From a virus, in IMG/VR virus record IMGVR_UViG_3300032046_000028, positions 1 through 59,400 of that record: a stretch of DNA of 59,400 nt. One strand, given 5' to 3'. The notes under the pieces were generated by a model. It was not told the DNA's origin. It did no database searches and saw nothing but the letters and a program-made list of their open reading frames with translations. The position numbers and the translations under genes were made by a program. This document shows positions 6,867-14,162 of this stretch, in pieces (position 1 is the first letter of the stretch; every line of letters starts with the position of its first letter).

Positions 6867-8794
6867 GCCATCCTTCCTTTCATATTTGTTCGATAACTAG
6901 AACCGCGTCCTTCACGTTTCGACTCTATCCAACCCTTATCGACAAGCTTCACAAAATCAATCGCATGAGCTAAACCATCATCACTTGAAAAGCCCAACAG
7001 AAGAGGCAAACGCTGACGACTAAACCATTCACCGTCATGATCCAAAAGCAACGTGTAGAACTGTTTCTCTTTCTTATTCAGTAACGCAATGATTTTCTGG
7101 ACGCCTGGCAAATTGGTGAAGGTTCCACTTTGACTTGACACAACAGGAACGGATACGGTAGGTTCTGGAACTGCGGCATGTCTCGAATTGCGTGACCGAG
7201 GCAGTGGGCGATAATCATGCGAATGATCTTCTATCACTTTTTCGCTTACGCCTTCGCGGTGCAACACAATTTTGAAGCCCTTATCCATAATGCTGAATAA
7301 GCGTTTGCGGTCATGCAAATATTCTTCAAGTGTCATGAGAATGTGGCTTTCTTGGGCTCCCTGTTCACTGTGCAACAGCCTTGTTGTTCTTTGAAGTTCT
7401 TGCCGGCGTGACCCAAAAAGCCAGGACACCTCTATGACTCGTTCGATGTCTGGAAGCGACATACCTTCATCGCCCACTCGTGAGACAACGACAACTCGGT
7501 TTTCAAGAATAGTCGCCATGTTATCTTTTGTCGCACCATAGGCAAACGGAATTTTGAACCGTCCAGCAACAGCTTTTCCAGTTTCAAGCGAGTCTGAAAA
7601 AATGATGGTTCGCAAATCTTCCTGTAAAAGACTGGCAAGACGTCGGAGTTTAGCTTCAAAGTTCTTGACAATCCACACATGGCATGTGGGACTTTTTATC
7701 AAGTTCAGCTTTTTGAAATAGTCCCAACTGAGTCCAACAGGTTTTCCAGTGAGAGCAAAAATGTATTCTTCTCGACCATCCTCCCTCATCGGTGAACCAG
7801 ACAGGCCAATAGTGTATTTGCGACGAATTAGTGAAAGCTTAACAAAAGAGTTAGCGGGAATATGCTGGCATTCATCTATTAGAAGTGTAGTCCATGTTTT
7901 GGTTGACGCTTTTGATATTGCACTCTGATAAGTCAGAACTTCATACTCGCTAGGTTGCAGGTCTGTATGCACCTGAATTCTTTCAATCCACTGTTCTTGC
8001 AGTAGTTTTGTTGGAACAACAACTAAATGTGGCCCTTTGAGGTGTGTCATAACCCATAACGCAATTATCGTTTTTCCTGTTCCCGGAGGAATAAAAACTC
8101 CGATGGCACTGAAACGTAGAAACTCATTCCAAGCGTGCTGTTGGTACTCACGCAGTTGAAAATCACACTTGCGCTCTACATAGTCAGCTTTATCCACTGG
8201 TTTGATAGTGAACGGCAAAACACCGTCTTTAATCATGGAAGTAATAAGGTCAAAAGCCCTTTTCGGATTGACCTTGATTTTGTTCTCATCCCTATCATGC
8301 AAGAATGGACGATATTTCTGCCATGCATATTCCAACGCACTCTTAGGGCCATGAAGTTCTTCACCGTCCAAAATAAGCTCGGGCGGAGGCTTCCAATCAA
8401 GCTGTTTCTTAATGGCCTCAGGAATCTCCCCCAACCAATCCATGTAACGATTAATAAGAAAACGATTATACGATTCTGTACTGCGATCTAACCATCCTAT
8501 TTGAATATCAACAAACTTTGGAATAATCAGATACCAAGAATCAGGTCTTCCATGAACAGGTTCCAGATAATAGGGTTTCTTAAAGAAAGCTTCAAGTTGC
8601 TCACGATCCAGCTTAGAAGTTTTGATGCTGAGAGCAAATTCTGCCACCTGCTCTTCAACAATTTTCCGAGCCTCATCAGTGATGCCGGTGAGCTCTTTGA
8701 CGTAAGGAATTACGCCTAGCAACTGCTCTAGTAAAAACTTTGCACGTTCCTGGTTAAGCTGGGCAAGACCAACCTCTATTTTCTGTTCACTCAT
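6863..8794 (-). CDS. XPB/Rad25-like superfamily 2 DNA helicase
   Basis: 643 residues. Walker A PPGTGKT at 236-242, DEAH-type box DECQH at 307-311, motif III SGSPMRED at 333-340, GDEGMSLPD near 442-450, and motif VI QELQRTTRLLH at 465-475. The SGSPxRxDG form of motif III and the ERT-R-L motif VI are those of archaeal XPB helicases. The first 200 residues are a separate damage-recognition-like region, and residues 570-640 look like a winged helix. It probably unwinds DNA for viral replication, repair or transcription. It is the only replication-type enzyme in the genome. ATG follows a GAGGTG site. Confidence 0.9.
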   Translation of the reverse strand: MSEQKIEVGLAQLNQERAKFLLEQLLGVIPYVKELTGITDEARKIVEEQVAEFALSIKTSKLDREQLEAFFKKPYYLEPVHGRPDSWYLIIPKFVDIQIGWLDRSTESYNRFLINRYMDWLGEIPEAIKKQLDWKPPPELILDGEELHGPKSALEYAWQKYRPFLHDRDENKIKVNPKRAFDLITSMIKDGVLPFTIKPVDKADYVERKCDFQLREYQQHAWNEFLRFSAIGVFIPPGTGKTIIALWVMTHLKGPHLVVVPTKLLQEQWIERIQVHTDLQPSEYEVLTYQSAISKASTKTWTTLLIDECQHIPANSFVKLSLIRRKYTIGLSGSPMREDGREEYIFALTGKPVGLSWDYFKKLNLIKSPTCHVWIVKNFEAKLRRLASLLQEDLRTIIFSDSLETGKAVAGRFKIPFAYGATKDNMATILENRVVVVSRVGDEGMSLPDIERVIEVSWLFGSRRQELQRTTRLLHSEQGAQESHILMTLEEYLHDRKRLFSIMDKGFKIVLHREGVSEKVIEDHSHDYRPLPRSRNSRHAAVPEPTVSVPVVSSQSGTFTNLPGVQKIIALLNKKEKQFYTLLLDHDGEWFSRQRLPLLLGFSSDDGLAHAIDFVKLVDKGWIESKREGRGSSYRTNMKGRMA

Positions 8795-8853
8795 TTTGTT
8801 TCTTCACACCTCAATGTTTGTTGGCCTTTTCCTTCACACTCAAGCAAATTCAT
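8791..8853 (-). CDS. 20-aa microprotein, partial copy of the 9725 gene
   Basis: ATG at 8853 overlaps the radical SAM stop and TGA at 8791 overlaps the helicase ATG. The peptide is MNLLECEGKGQQTLRCEETK. Its LLECEGKGQQTL core is identical to the C-terminal part of the 48-aa product at 9725-9871. The two copies flank the radical SAM gene as diverged direct repeats. It may be a leftover that still serves for translational coupling to the helicase. Confidence 0.5.
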   Translation of the reverse strand: MNLLECEGKGQQTLRCEETK

Positions 8854-9728
8854 TTAATTGACACCTCTATTTGCGAAGACCAATTTCCATAATTGTAGTC
8901 TTTCCAGTCACAACCGACATGTCGATTAGCCCATCTTTCAAACGCTTTCTGGTACGGGTCCTTCTTGTTGTACGGCATAACCCAAGGATCGAGTCCTAAC
9001 TTGCGGATTTCGTTAATTCGATACAAGTCCTCTTGTGGAGTTGACCAGTAACCTATGAGAACATAGACCATCAATGCTGATTTGCCGAAAAAGTCACCCA
9101 TCATTTCTAGGTTTGAACGTAAGTCTTCACGCGGATTATCCCACGCCGTTCTTAATTGTTTATAGCGTTTGAGTCCACGGATCGCATCCCATTTTTCCTC
9201 ATCGAGTATGCGACAGTCTATTCCACATTGCCAATCAACAGAATACCCAAAGTCTTCAAGTAGCATGACTGCATGATGAAAAGCGTCTTTGGGCAATTGT
9301 GTGAAACTGTTATCCATGACGCTGATTCGCGTTGCTTTTGAATTCAAGTTCTTAGGGTCTTCAAGGTGGAGTTTTCCTTCTTTTGTTGGAACAACACAAA
9401 AAGGGCAATACTTGTCGCATCCTCGACTGAACCAGATGTAGCTTGTCTTGCAGTTGGGATAAATTGAATAGTCCAAGTTTGCGTTTTCTATTGCTGGCGG
9501 TAGCCGTAACTGAACATTAAAGCCTGTGCCGCCAACAACCATTTTAGGTCTGAGAACAGGTTTCTTAGTAAACGTGAATAGGCTACTGCCATAAATGCGG
9601 TCATACTCAGGATAAAAAAGCGAAGAGTACCATTCAACTGAGTCATTGCGTTCTTTATGATATTGACTTATCTGCATTAAGGCTGTGTTCTCGATTTTAG
9701 GTTCTAGATTCATCAATCCTACTCTCAT
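8850..9728 (-). CDS. radical SAM enzyme
   Basis: 292 residues. The cluster-binding loop SRGCDKYCPFC has C104, C108 and C111, the classical CxxxCxxC site for a 4Fe-4S cluster and SAM. The N-terminal 95 residues resemble the truncated front domain of the B12-type radical SAM proteins (GGTGFN near 66-71). The downstream barrel has SVMDNSF and GIDCRIL segments. The substrate is unknown. Modification of a nucleobase, tRNA or peptide is possible. The gene is bracketed by diverged direct repeats, suggesting it was inserted or duplicated in. Confidence 0.85.
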   Translation of the reverse strand: MRVGLMNLEPKIENTALMQISQYHKERNDSVEWYSSLFYPEYDRIYGSSLFTFTKKPVLRPKMVVGGTGFNVQLRLPPAIENANLDYSIYPNCKTSYIWFSRGCDKYCPFCVVPTKEGKLHLEDPKNLNSKATRISVMDNSFTQLPKDAFHHAVMLLEDFGYSVDWQCGIDCRILDEEKWDAIRGLKRYKQLRTAWDNPREDLRSNLEMMGDFFGKSALMVYVLIGYWSTPQEDLYRINEIRKLGLDPWVMPYNKKDPYQKAFERWANRHVGCDWKDYNYGNWSSQIEVSIK

Positions 9729-9871
9729 TTTGTTGCCTCTCCAACCAAAGTCTGTTGTCCCTTGCCCTCACATTCAAGCAAACAATCCACCGTCGGCAAA
9801 TCTGAACTAACATAGTTTTTCCAATGGTGACAGAACAAACATTCTTTACTTTTGATAGGACGAAAAGTCAT
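9725..9871 (-). CDS. 48-aa cysteine-containing microprotein
   Basis: ATG 9871 and TGA 9725 both lie in ATGA overlaps. It reads MTFRPIKSKECLFCHHWKNY, then SSDLPTVDCLLECEGKGQQT. CxxCxxH...CxxxC can form a zinc site. The C-terminal half is repeated at 8791-8853. Confidence 0.65.
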   Translation of the reverse strand: MTFRPIKSKECLFCHHWKNYVSSDLPTVDCLLECEGKGQQTLVGEATK

Positions 9872-9960
9872 TCAGAAGTTTCCTCCTTGCATTTGCCATC
9901 CACAAATTTGCTGAATACTGTGGCCTTTTCCTTACAGCCTGCAACTTCACATCGTTTCAT
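9868..9960 (-). CDS. 30-aa zinc-knuckle microprotein
   Basis: The product begins MKRCEVAGCKEKATVFSKFV and has a third cysteine at DGKC. The form RCEVxGCxxKA resembles the first half of a small archaeal zinc finger. The stop overlaps the next ATG and its ATG overlaps the previous stop, so it is very likely translated despite its size. Confidence 0.55.
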   Translation of the reverse strand: MKRCEVAGCKEKATVFSKFVDGKCKEETSE

Positions 9961-10097
9961 TCATGTTCCTCCGTTTGGTCTTTATCTGTCGGATCAACCC
10001 ATTGAGTATCGCGGTAAGGGCAAGTGTAGTCTTTACAGTCCTCACATCCATGCTCGTACTCTTCTGCACAATCGTTGTTTTCTTCATCTTCAATCAT
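9957..10097 (-). CDS. 46-aa acidic zinc-binding microprotein
   Basis: Reads MIEDEENNDCAEEYEHGCED, then CKDYTCPYRDTQW and an acidic tail. The CxxCxxxxCP core with an earlier Cys suggests zinc binding. Preceded by GGAGGCTTGAGAA, a good ribosome-binding site. Its acidity could mimic DNA, but that is only a guess. Confidence 0.6.
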   Translation of the reverse strand: MIEDEENNDCAEEYEHGCEDCKDYTCPYRDTQWVDPTDKDQTEEHE

Positions 10098-10191
10098 TTC
10101 TCAAGCCTCCGTTGGAGAGGGAATGTTTGCTGGGTGCAGTTCCGAGCAAATTGAGATTAGGAGAAAAGGAATGAAAATGAAACCGCACCTT

Positions 10192-10392
10192 TCAGCTCAC
10201 CCCCAACCGCTTATGTGTTATTTCTCGAAGTTGAACCCAATTGCGATGAGGATTAGGTTCCCAACTGAAATCAAGCATGTTATAGACAAGTTCTTCGGTT
10301 CTTCCGCACTTTTGACAAATTCTAACATATTCGGGGTATTGTTCTGCCTTGAAGAATCTCCAATCATGTAACCGTAGAAAACAAACTTTCAT
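10192..10392 (-). CDS. 66-aa zinc-ribbon-like protein
   Basis: Contains MKVCFLRLHDWRFF, then YVRICQKCGRTEEL. The C...H(D)W...CxxCG arrangement recurs in small virus proteins with a single zinc site. The 95 bp to the next gene (10098-10191) contain only a possible 32-codon frame starting with GTG, which I do not count. Confidence 0.6.
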   Translation of the reverse strand: MKVCFLRLHDWRFFKAEQYPEYVRICQKCGRTEELVYNMLDFSWEPNPHRNWVQLREITHKRLGVS

Positions 10393-10451
10393 TCAGTTTC
10401 CTCCCAACCGCCTTTTTTGCAGTACAACCAACCATCACGATAACAAACCAA
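10389..10451 (-). CDS. possible 20-aa microprotein
   Basis: TTG start 8 bases after GGAGG, TGA overlapping the next gene's ATG. Peptide MVCYRDGWLYCKKGGWEETE. It fills the only gap between two genes of the chained operon. Support is the ribosome-binding site and the ATGA junction only. Confidence 0.4.
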   Translation of the reverse strand: MVCYRDGWLYCKKGGWEETE

Positions 10452-10453
10452 GA

Positions 10454-10795
10454 TTATTCCTCCTTGTCGGAATGAACTTTGAAAGCGTTAACGTCAGCCT
10501 TGAATTTCTTCCACTCTGTTTTCGTTTTGAACCCAAGCAAGGTTTGAATAGTATCCTTATTGTCAGAAACGTGAAGGGTAGCTTTGTCGCCCATTTGCAT
10601 GTCTATATAGACTGAGAGTTCTTTGTTCGCTGAGTCGATCGTTGCAGTTGTTCTCCAGTTTAAGTCAAAGGAATTAATCGCTTTCTTGAAGTATTCCCAT
10701 TCATCTAACCCGAAGTATGTAGCAAAATGACAGTTTTCAGCTACGAACAAGCATTCAATATAGTCAGGTTCATCTTGAACTATTTGTATCTCCAT
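10454..10795 (-). CDS. hypothetical protein (113 aa)
   Basis: Acidic alpha/beta protein. The middle has a beta-rich stretch NWRTTATIDSANKELSVYID, and the C-terminal part a helix LLGFKTKTEWKKFKADVNAF. No family is recognised and no catalytic motif is visible. It starts directly after the stop of the next upstream gene. Confidence 0.6.
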   Translation of the reverse strand: MEIQIVQDEPDYIECLFVAENCHFATYFGLDEWEYFKKAINSFDLNWRTTATIDSANKELSVYIDMQMGDKATLHVSDNKDTIQTLLGFKTKTEWKKFKADVNAFKVHSDKEE

Positions 10796-10796
10796 G

Positions 10797-11141
10797 CTAG
10801 CACTCCCAATTAATCGGTTCAGTCATCAACCGCAAAACCAGTTTATCCAACTCAGCTTTTCCCATGCGATTTCTCCAATGAGTAAACGCTGTTCTTCGTC
10901 CTCTCTGAGTCATTGCCAAGATGTCATGGCCTCGAATCGGAGCAATATCACAACTCCAAAAGTCAAAAAGCAACCGATGATAAGCACAACAAGTGTCCTG
11001 TCCTAATGAGGGCGTGGAATCTCTAGGATTAGAGCAACCTCTCACAGAGCATTTTTGACAATGAGGATCAGACTTGCGGATATTTTCATATCTGACTTCG
11101 AGATCCTTGAGCGATAATTTTCTTGGCGTTTTCAGACTCAT
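10797..11141 (-). CDS. zinc-binding hypothetical protein (114 aa)
   Basis: Residues 27-60 contain CQKCSVRGCSNPRDS...DTCCAYHRLLFDFW. CxxC...C...CCxxH suggests two metal sites, of the kind seen in small HNH-like or structural fingers. The C-terminal half is helical and basic (RGRRTAFTHWRNRM). No HNH catalytic pair is clear, so I do not call it a nuclease. Confidence 0.55.
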   Translation of the reverse strand: MSLKTPRKLSLKDLEVRYENIRKSDPHCQKCSVRGCSNPRDSTPSLGQDTCCAYHRLLFDFWSCDIAPIRGHDILAMTQRGRRTAFTHWRNRMGKAELDKLVLRLMTEPINWEC

Positions 11142-11151
11142 TTTTTCACCT

Positions 11152-11271
11152 TTATTTTATGAGCAGAAACCCACACGTTTCATCCCCTATGCTGACGCAC
11201 TCGCGCTTGCACAGTTGCCGGCGACGAACGGTTGACAATGCTCTATTGTGCTTACGACAAAAATCCGTCAT
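11152..11271 (-). CDS. 39-aa cysteine-rich microprotein
   Basis: Follows AGGAGA directly; ATG overlaps the previous TGA. Reads MTDFCRKHNRALSTVRRRQL, then CKRECVSIGDETCGFLLIK. CxxH...CxxxC...C suggests one zinc site. Confidence 0.55.
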   Translation of the reverse strand: MTDFCRKHNRALSTVRRRQLCKRECVSIGDETCGFLLIK

Positions 11272-11444
11272 TCTCCTAAAATCTCCTGAAGCATTTTCAT
11301 CAATTCTTTCTTTATCATAACATTCAAGTCGCGGTTCTTAGAAAGCCAAATAAAGCGATTTTGCAACTCTTTTTCGAGAAGTCCAATATCGTACTGACTG
11401 AGGTTTTCGCCTTTTGCCTTCAAAGTTTTAATGTTGACTTTCAT
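11268..11444 (-). CDS. 58-aa helical protein
   Basis: I start it at ATG 11444 (GAGGAGAAAAC upstream, ATGA overlap with the previous stop), not at 11537, because another gene occupies 11441-11620 in a different frame. It is mostly helical: LSQYDIGLLEKELQNRFIWL, then KKELMKMLQEILGE. Function unknown. Confidence 0.6.
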   Translation of the reverse strand: MKVNIKTLKAKGENLSQYDIGLLEKELQNRFIWLSKNRDLNVMIKKELMKMLQEILGE

Positions 11445-11620
11445 GTTTTCTCCTCTGTTGAATTGTCTGGAAGTTTCATCATCCTCGCTATTACAACATA
11501 CATCTGCAAGTTCGGATGAAATTGTGGATTCAGACACTTGTGAAAGAATTTAGCGCATAGGCAATTTCCATCAATGACCTTCGCTATACATTGACTTGGG
11601 CAAATCACCAATACATTCAT
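11441..11620 (-). CDS. 59-aa small protein with paired cysteines
   Basis: ATG at 11620 after AAGGAGATG; stop overlaps the next ATG. Begins MNVLVICPSQCIAKVIDGNC with further cysteines (LCAKFFHKC). The early CPSQC...C...C...C pattern suggests a metal site. The C-terminal half is hydrophobic and basic (MYVVIARMMK). Confidence 0.55.
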   Translation of the reverse strand: MNVLVICPSQCIAKVIDGNCLCAKFFHKCLNPQFHPNLQMYVVIARMMKLPDNSTEEKT

Positions 11621-11751
11621 TTCGACATCTCCTTTTCTGCTTCTTCTACGATAGCCAGCAAATCCTCAACCATTTCAGGCTTGTATTTGCCACGCATCAT
11701 CCGAAAGTAATTGCTGAAACTGAAACGCAACCGATCATAGAAAGTGGTCAT
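11617..11751 (-). CDS. 44-aa helical microprotein
   Basis: Reads MTTFYDRLRFSFSNYFRMMR, then a helix MVEDLLAIVEEAEKEMSK. Overlaps its neighbour by ATGA. No cysteines. Function unknown. Confidence 0.55.
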   Translation of the reverse strand: MTTFYDRLRFSFSNYFRMMRGKYKPEMVEDLLAIVEEAEKEMSK

Positions 11752-11754
11752 TCT

Positions 11755-11988
11755 CTAAGCCTCCTCAATTTTTGCCGCTTTTATCAATCGACGTTTCCAC
11801 CTGTACCTTCTCCGCGTCAGTTGCAATTGCTTGTCAGCTTCAGAAATGGATAAGTGGCCCGTTGCCAATTCGAGTTTAATGATTCGTGTCTTTTGAATCG
11901 TAGATTCTTTGAGCGCGATTAAAGCGCGGCGCCTAACCATGAAACCCAAAACAGAAGACAAACTGGATTTAGACACAGAAATGCTCAT
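11755..11988 (-). CDS. basic helical protein (77 aa)
   Basis: Start set at ATG 11988 overlapping the previous TGA; the ATG at 12087 would lie inside the upstream gene. Strongly basic, with RRRALIALKESTIQKTRIIK and RRRYRWKRRLIKAAK. Two helices joined by a GHLSISEADKQL turn resemble a helix-turn-helix of excisionase type, but I would not insist. Nucleic-acid binding is likely from charge. Confidence 0.55.
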   Translation of the reverse strand: MSISVSKSSLSSVLGFMVRRRALIALKESTIQKTRIIKLELATGHLSISEADKQLQLTRRRYRWKRRLIKAAKIEEA

Positions 11989-12818
11989 GCTTTCACCTTG
12001 TCTTCGATTGTTGATTGGGTCTCCTTTGCCGAATAGACATAGAGAACGCCGTCTACATCGCAGAGTAAACCGTAGCCTTTCTGCCAAACTTGCATCCGCG
12101 CTTTTGCATGGGCAAAATGTTTGTCCTTGTCTTTGATGGGCAAATGTTCACAAACAAGAAACTCAGCCATCAAAGCAGCGTCCCAAGCAGCGTCCCAAGC
12201 AGCGTCCCAAGCAGCGTCCCAAGCAGCGTCCCGAGCAGCGGACCGAGCAGCGTCCAAAGCAGCGTCCCGAGCAGCGTCCAAAGTGTCAGCGTCCAAAGCA
12301 GCGTCCCAAGCAGCGTCCAAAGCAGCGTCCAAAGTGTCAGCGTCCCAAGCAGCGTCCCAAGCAGCGTCCAAAGCAGCGGACCGAGCAGCGTCCAAAGTGT
12401 CAGCGGTATAAAGTTTCCATTCTGGCAGGGGTTTGCCGTCAGGCTTAAACCACGGAATCTTCTTCAGATTCTTGATGAACCGTTCAGTCGTTCTTACGCT
12501 TGCATGTTTTGGCACTTTGCGGATTAGTCTTACGTCGGTGCATACGCATTTGTCATCTTGCCATTCGCTGATGCCTTTGGCTTCTGCCTCATAAACCTCG
12601 CAACCCCATTTATACCATGACTGATATGGCGCAGTTGTAAGGTGAAAACCCTGTTCGCAGATTCGCGGGTGCCCATCAAAATGGTGCCACACGCCAACTT
12701 TCCATTTCATGTTGCCGCCGTGACAACTTTCACCCTTCACCAAAACCTTATAGAGTTTTTTGCCGTTGACTTCACGGATAATCTCTTCTGGTTTTGCAAC
12801 TTGAACCGTTTCCATCAT
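11985..12818 (-). CDS. DUF7666-like phage protein with Asp-Ala-Ala-Trp repeats
   Basis: 277 residues. The N-terminal 110 residues (HGGNMKWKVGVWHHFDG, ICEQGFHLTTAP) match, by memory, a domain common in phage proteins of unknown function that carry an Ala-rich tail. Residues 139-215 are degenerate repeats of Asp-Ala-Ala-(Trp/Arg/Leu), about 18 units, likely a long amphipathic helix or solenoid. The C-terminal part is compact (CDVDGVLYVYSAK). The repeat is encoded by a 12-bp tandem unit, so copy number should vary between relatives. Confidence 0.65.
   Translation of the reverse strand: MMETVQVAKPEEIIREVNGKKLYKVLVKGESCHGGNMKWKVGVWHHFDGHPRICEQGFHLTTAPYQSWYKWGCEVYEAEAKGISEWQDDKCVCTDVRLIRKVPKHASVRTTERFIKNLKKIPWFKPDGKPLPEWKLYTADTLDAARSAALDAAWDAAWDADTLDAALDAAWDAALDADTLDAARDAALDAARSAARDAAWDAAWDAAWDAAWDAALMAEFLVCEHLPIKDKDKHFAHAKARMQVWQKGYGLLCDVDGVLYVYSAKETQSTIEDKVKA
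12165..12410. repeat. degenerate 12-bp tandem repeat inside a gene
   Basis: About 18-20 copies of a 12-bp unit close to GCAGCGTCCCAA (plus strand), with variants GACCGA, TCCAAA and GTGTCAGC. On the minus strand each unit encodes Asp-Ala-Ala-Trp or a close variant. The open frames on the plus strand here are a by-product of the repeat. Confidence 0.9.
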
Positions 12819-13024
12819 TAAACCTCCATTTTGTCCCAGATACCTTCAGTGATTTCGTTTTCAAACTCAACCGTCACCAGTTCAGCTTCTTCCGTGACTT
12901 CTTTCTTGTAACTGGCAACTAATTTCGTGGCTTTACGGTAAGCCTCATCAAAATCCTTCGCCAAAATGTAGTCATGATGATTTGACACGTCAATATTCGC
13001 AACTTCGATATGGTACATCTTCAA
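12818..13024 (-). CDS. hypothetical protein (68 aa)
   Basis: Short alpha/beta protein beginning MKMYHIEVANIDVSNHHDYI with a helix DFDEAYRKATKLVASYKKEV and a final beta strand. The layout resembles small modified-HTH or dsRNA-binding-like folds but I see no diagnostic motif. The ATG at 12818 of the next gene overlaps its stop. Confidence 0.55.
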   Translation of the reverse strand: MKMYHIEVANIDVSNHHDYILAKDFDEAYRKATKLVASYKKEVTEEAELVTVEFENEITEGIWDKMEV

Positions 13025-13027
13025 GTT

Positions 13028-13441
13028 TCAAGCCTCCAGTCGATGTTCCACCGTTTTGTTGCCGGGCCAATCCACATGGTTAATGATGAATTTGGCTCCG
13101 CAATCCGGACACGTCCAAGAGTAGCCAGTGAGCAAGTCGAAGTCGGGAATGGTTGCAGGGTCGATTGTTCTGATGTCGCCTTCAACAAGTTCTTTTGTTC
13201 CGTAGTGTTTTCTGTAGATTTGGCAGGCGTACTTGTCATTGTCGTTAGCCCACACACAGTTGAAATCAAGGGGATATGATGCCCTCCAGTTGGTGTTTCC
13301 AAAGTCGGTGAAATCCCCATCGTATTGTAAATCCGTTTTCTTTGGTCGTGCTTTTTCGAGTCCAATGTTAGCCATCTCCAAACCCAATCGAAAACCGCCA
13401 ATACCACAGAAAAGTTCGCAAAAAGTTATGGTCAAACACAA
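13028..13441 (-). pseudogene. truncated cytosine-5 DNA methyltransferase (N-terminal fragment)
   Basis: 137 residues. FCELFCGIGGFRLGLE is motif I (SAM binding), VWANDNDKYACQIYRKHYG motif II, and GDIRTIDPATIPDFDLLTGY leads to motif IV. At that point an active enzyme has GGFPCQ with the catalytic cysteine. Here the frame runs instead into YSWTCPDCGAKFIINH, a zinc-ribbon-like tail, and stops. Motifs IV-X are missing from the whole genome. Methyl transfer is therefore not expected. It uses a TTG start. An HNH gene sits just upstream, where a second copy of motif I ends. Confidence 0.8.
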
Positions 13442-13920
13442 TTCCTCCCTCTGACTCTATTGTGAAAACCAACATGACTTCCACTTCCAGACTTGGGCAT
13501 CAACCGCAAGTTTTCTATTCTGTTGTCCATCTTGTCTCCGTTGATGTGATGTACCACTTCATTTTGGGTTAGGCATCGCCCTAGATGTGCTTCCATTACG
13601 AGAACTTGTTTTGGAACGTAGTATCCTGCTTTCTTGGCTCTTGGATGTCCCTCACATCTAGCTTCAACGTATCCCCTACGAACAGTTTCTCCGCCCTTCC
13701 AACTGTCATTTCTTTCTAAGGTTTGGTTTCGTTTCTTCGCTACCCTCTTAGGGATTCCATAAAACTCGAAAAGTCTCCAGATATGCTTGTATCTTGAACC
13801 TAGAAATTCAGCGATTTCAGTCAGAGTCATGTTCTTCTGTTCATACATCGCTATCAGAGTTTGCTTTGGAATGTCTTTCTCCAACTTACTGTATGGTGCA
13901 AATCTGAAACCTTTCTTCAT
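13432..13920 (-). CDS. HNH homing-type endonuclease inserted in the methyltransferase locus
   Basis: 162 residues. The N-terminal half has a helix-turn-helix (NMTLTEIAEFLGSRYKHIWRL). The C-terminal half carries EVVHHINGDKMDNRIENLRLM, the HNH_3 finger with the HH pair and the N...N-L motif. The order DNA-binding domain plus HNH is that of phage homing endonucleases. It is framed by two copies of methyltransferase motif I (13920-13964 and 13391-13430), so it has probably invaded or been swapped into that gene. The methyltransferase fragment's TAA overlaps its ATG. Confidence 0.85.
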   Translation of the reverse strand: MKKGFRFAPYSKLEKDIPKQTLIAMYEQKNMTLTEIAEFLGSRYKHIWRLFEFYGIPKRVAKKRNQTLERNDSWKGGETVRRGYVEARCEGHPRAKKAGYYVPKQVLVMEAHLGRCLTQNEVVHHINGDKMDNRIENLRLMPKSGSGSHVGFHNRVRGRNCV

Positions 13921-13964
13921 TATTCATACCCGCCTATCCCACAAAACAACTCCGCAAACTTCAT
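13920..13964 (-). pseudogene. 5' fragment of a cytosine methyltransferase
   Basis: Fourteen codons, MKFAELFCGIGGYE, then TAA. This is an intact start and motif I of a C5 methyltransferase cut off just where the HNH gene begins. It differs in sequence from the second motif I copy at 13391-13430 (about 75% identical DNA), so the copies are not a recent duplication. Confidence 0.75.
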
Positions 13965-14116
13965 TTCGGGTTCGCTCCTTCTGAAACAATCCGCTTCTCA
14001 TCTTTTTCGCTGAAACAATCGAAACGTTCTTCTTCATAGTCATAATTTCGAGTACAATGGTCGCAATCCCTTCCAGCATTTTTGCATTTGTTTTCATCAT
14101 CACAATAACGAGTCAT
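13961..14116 (-). CDS. 51-aa cysteine-rich acidic microprotein
   Basis: ATG 14116; TGA overlaps the next ATG. Reads MTRYCDDENKCKNAGRDCDH, then CTRNYDYEEERFDCFSEKDE. Cysteines at 5, 11, 18, 21 and 34 with a His suggest one compact zinc site. It resembles the 46-aa acidic product at 9957 in style. Confidence 0.6.
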   Translation of the reverse strand: MTRYCDDENKCKNAGRDCDHCTRNYDYEEERFDCFSEKDEKRIVSEGANPK

Positions 14117-14162
14117 TTGTTTCCTTCTCCCAAACTATATTCGTTAACAACCCGCTTGAACC

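Noticed and set aside
12090-12527. Long plus-strand frames (145 and 96 codons) across the Asp-Ala-Ala-Trp repeat
   Set aside because: They consist of Ser-Val-Pro or Ala-Ser-Gln repeats made by reading the 12-bp unit backwards, and the minus-strand frame has a normal folded N-terminal domain.
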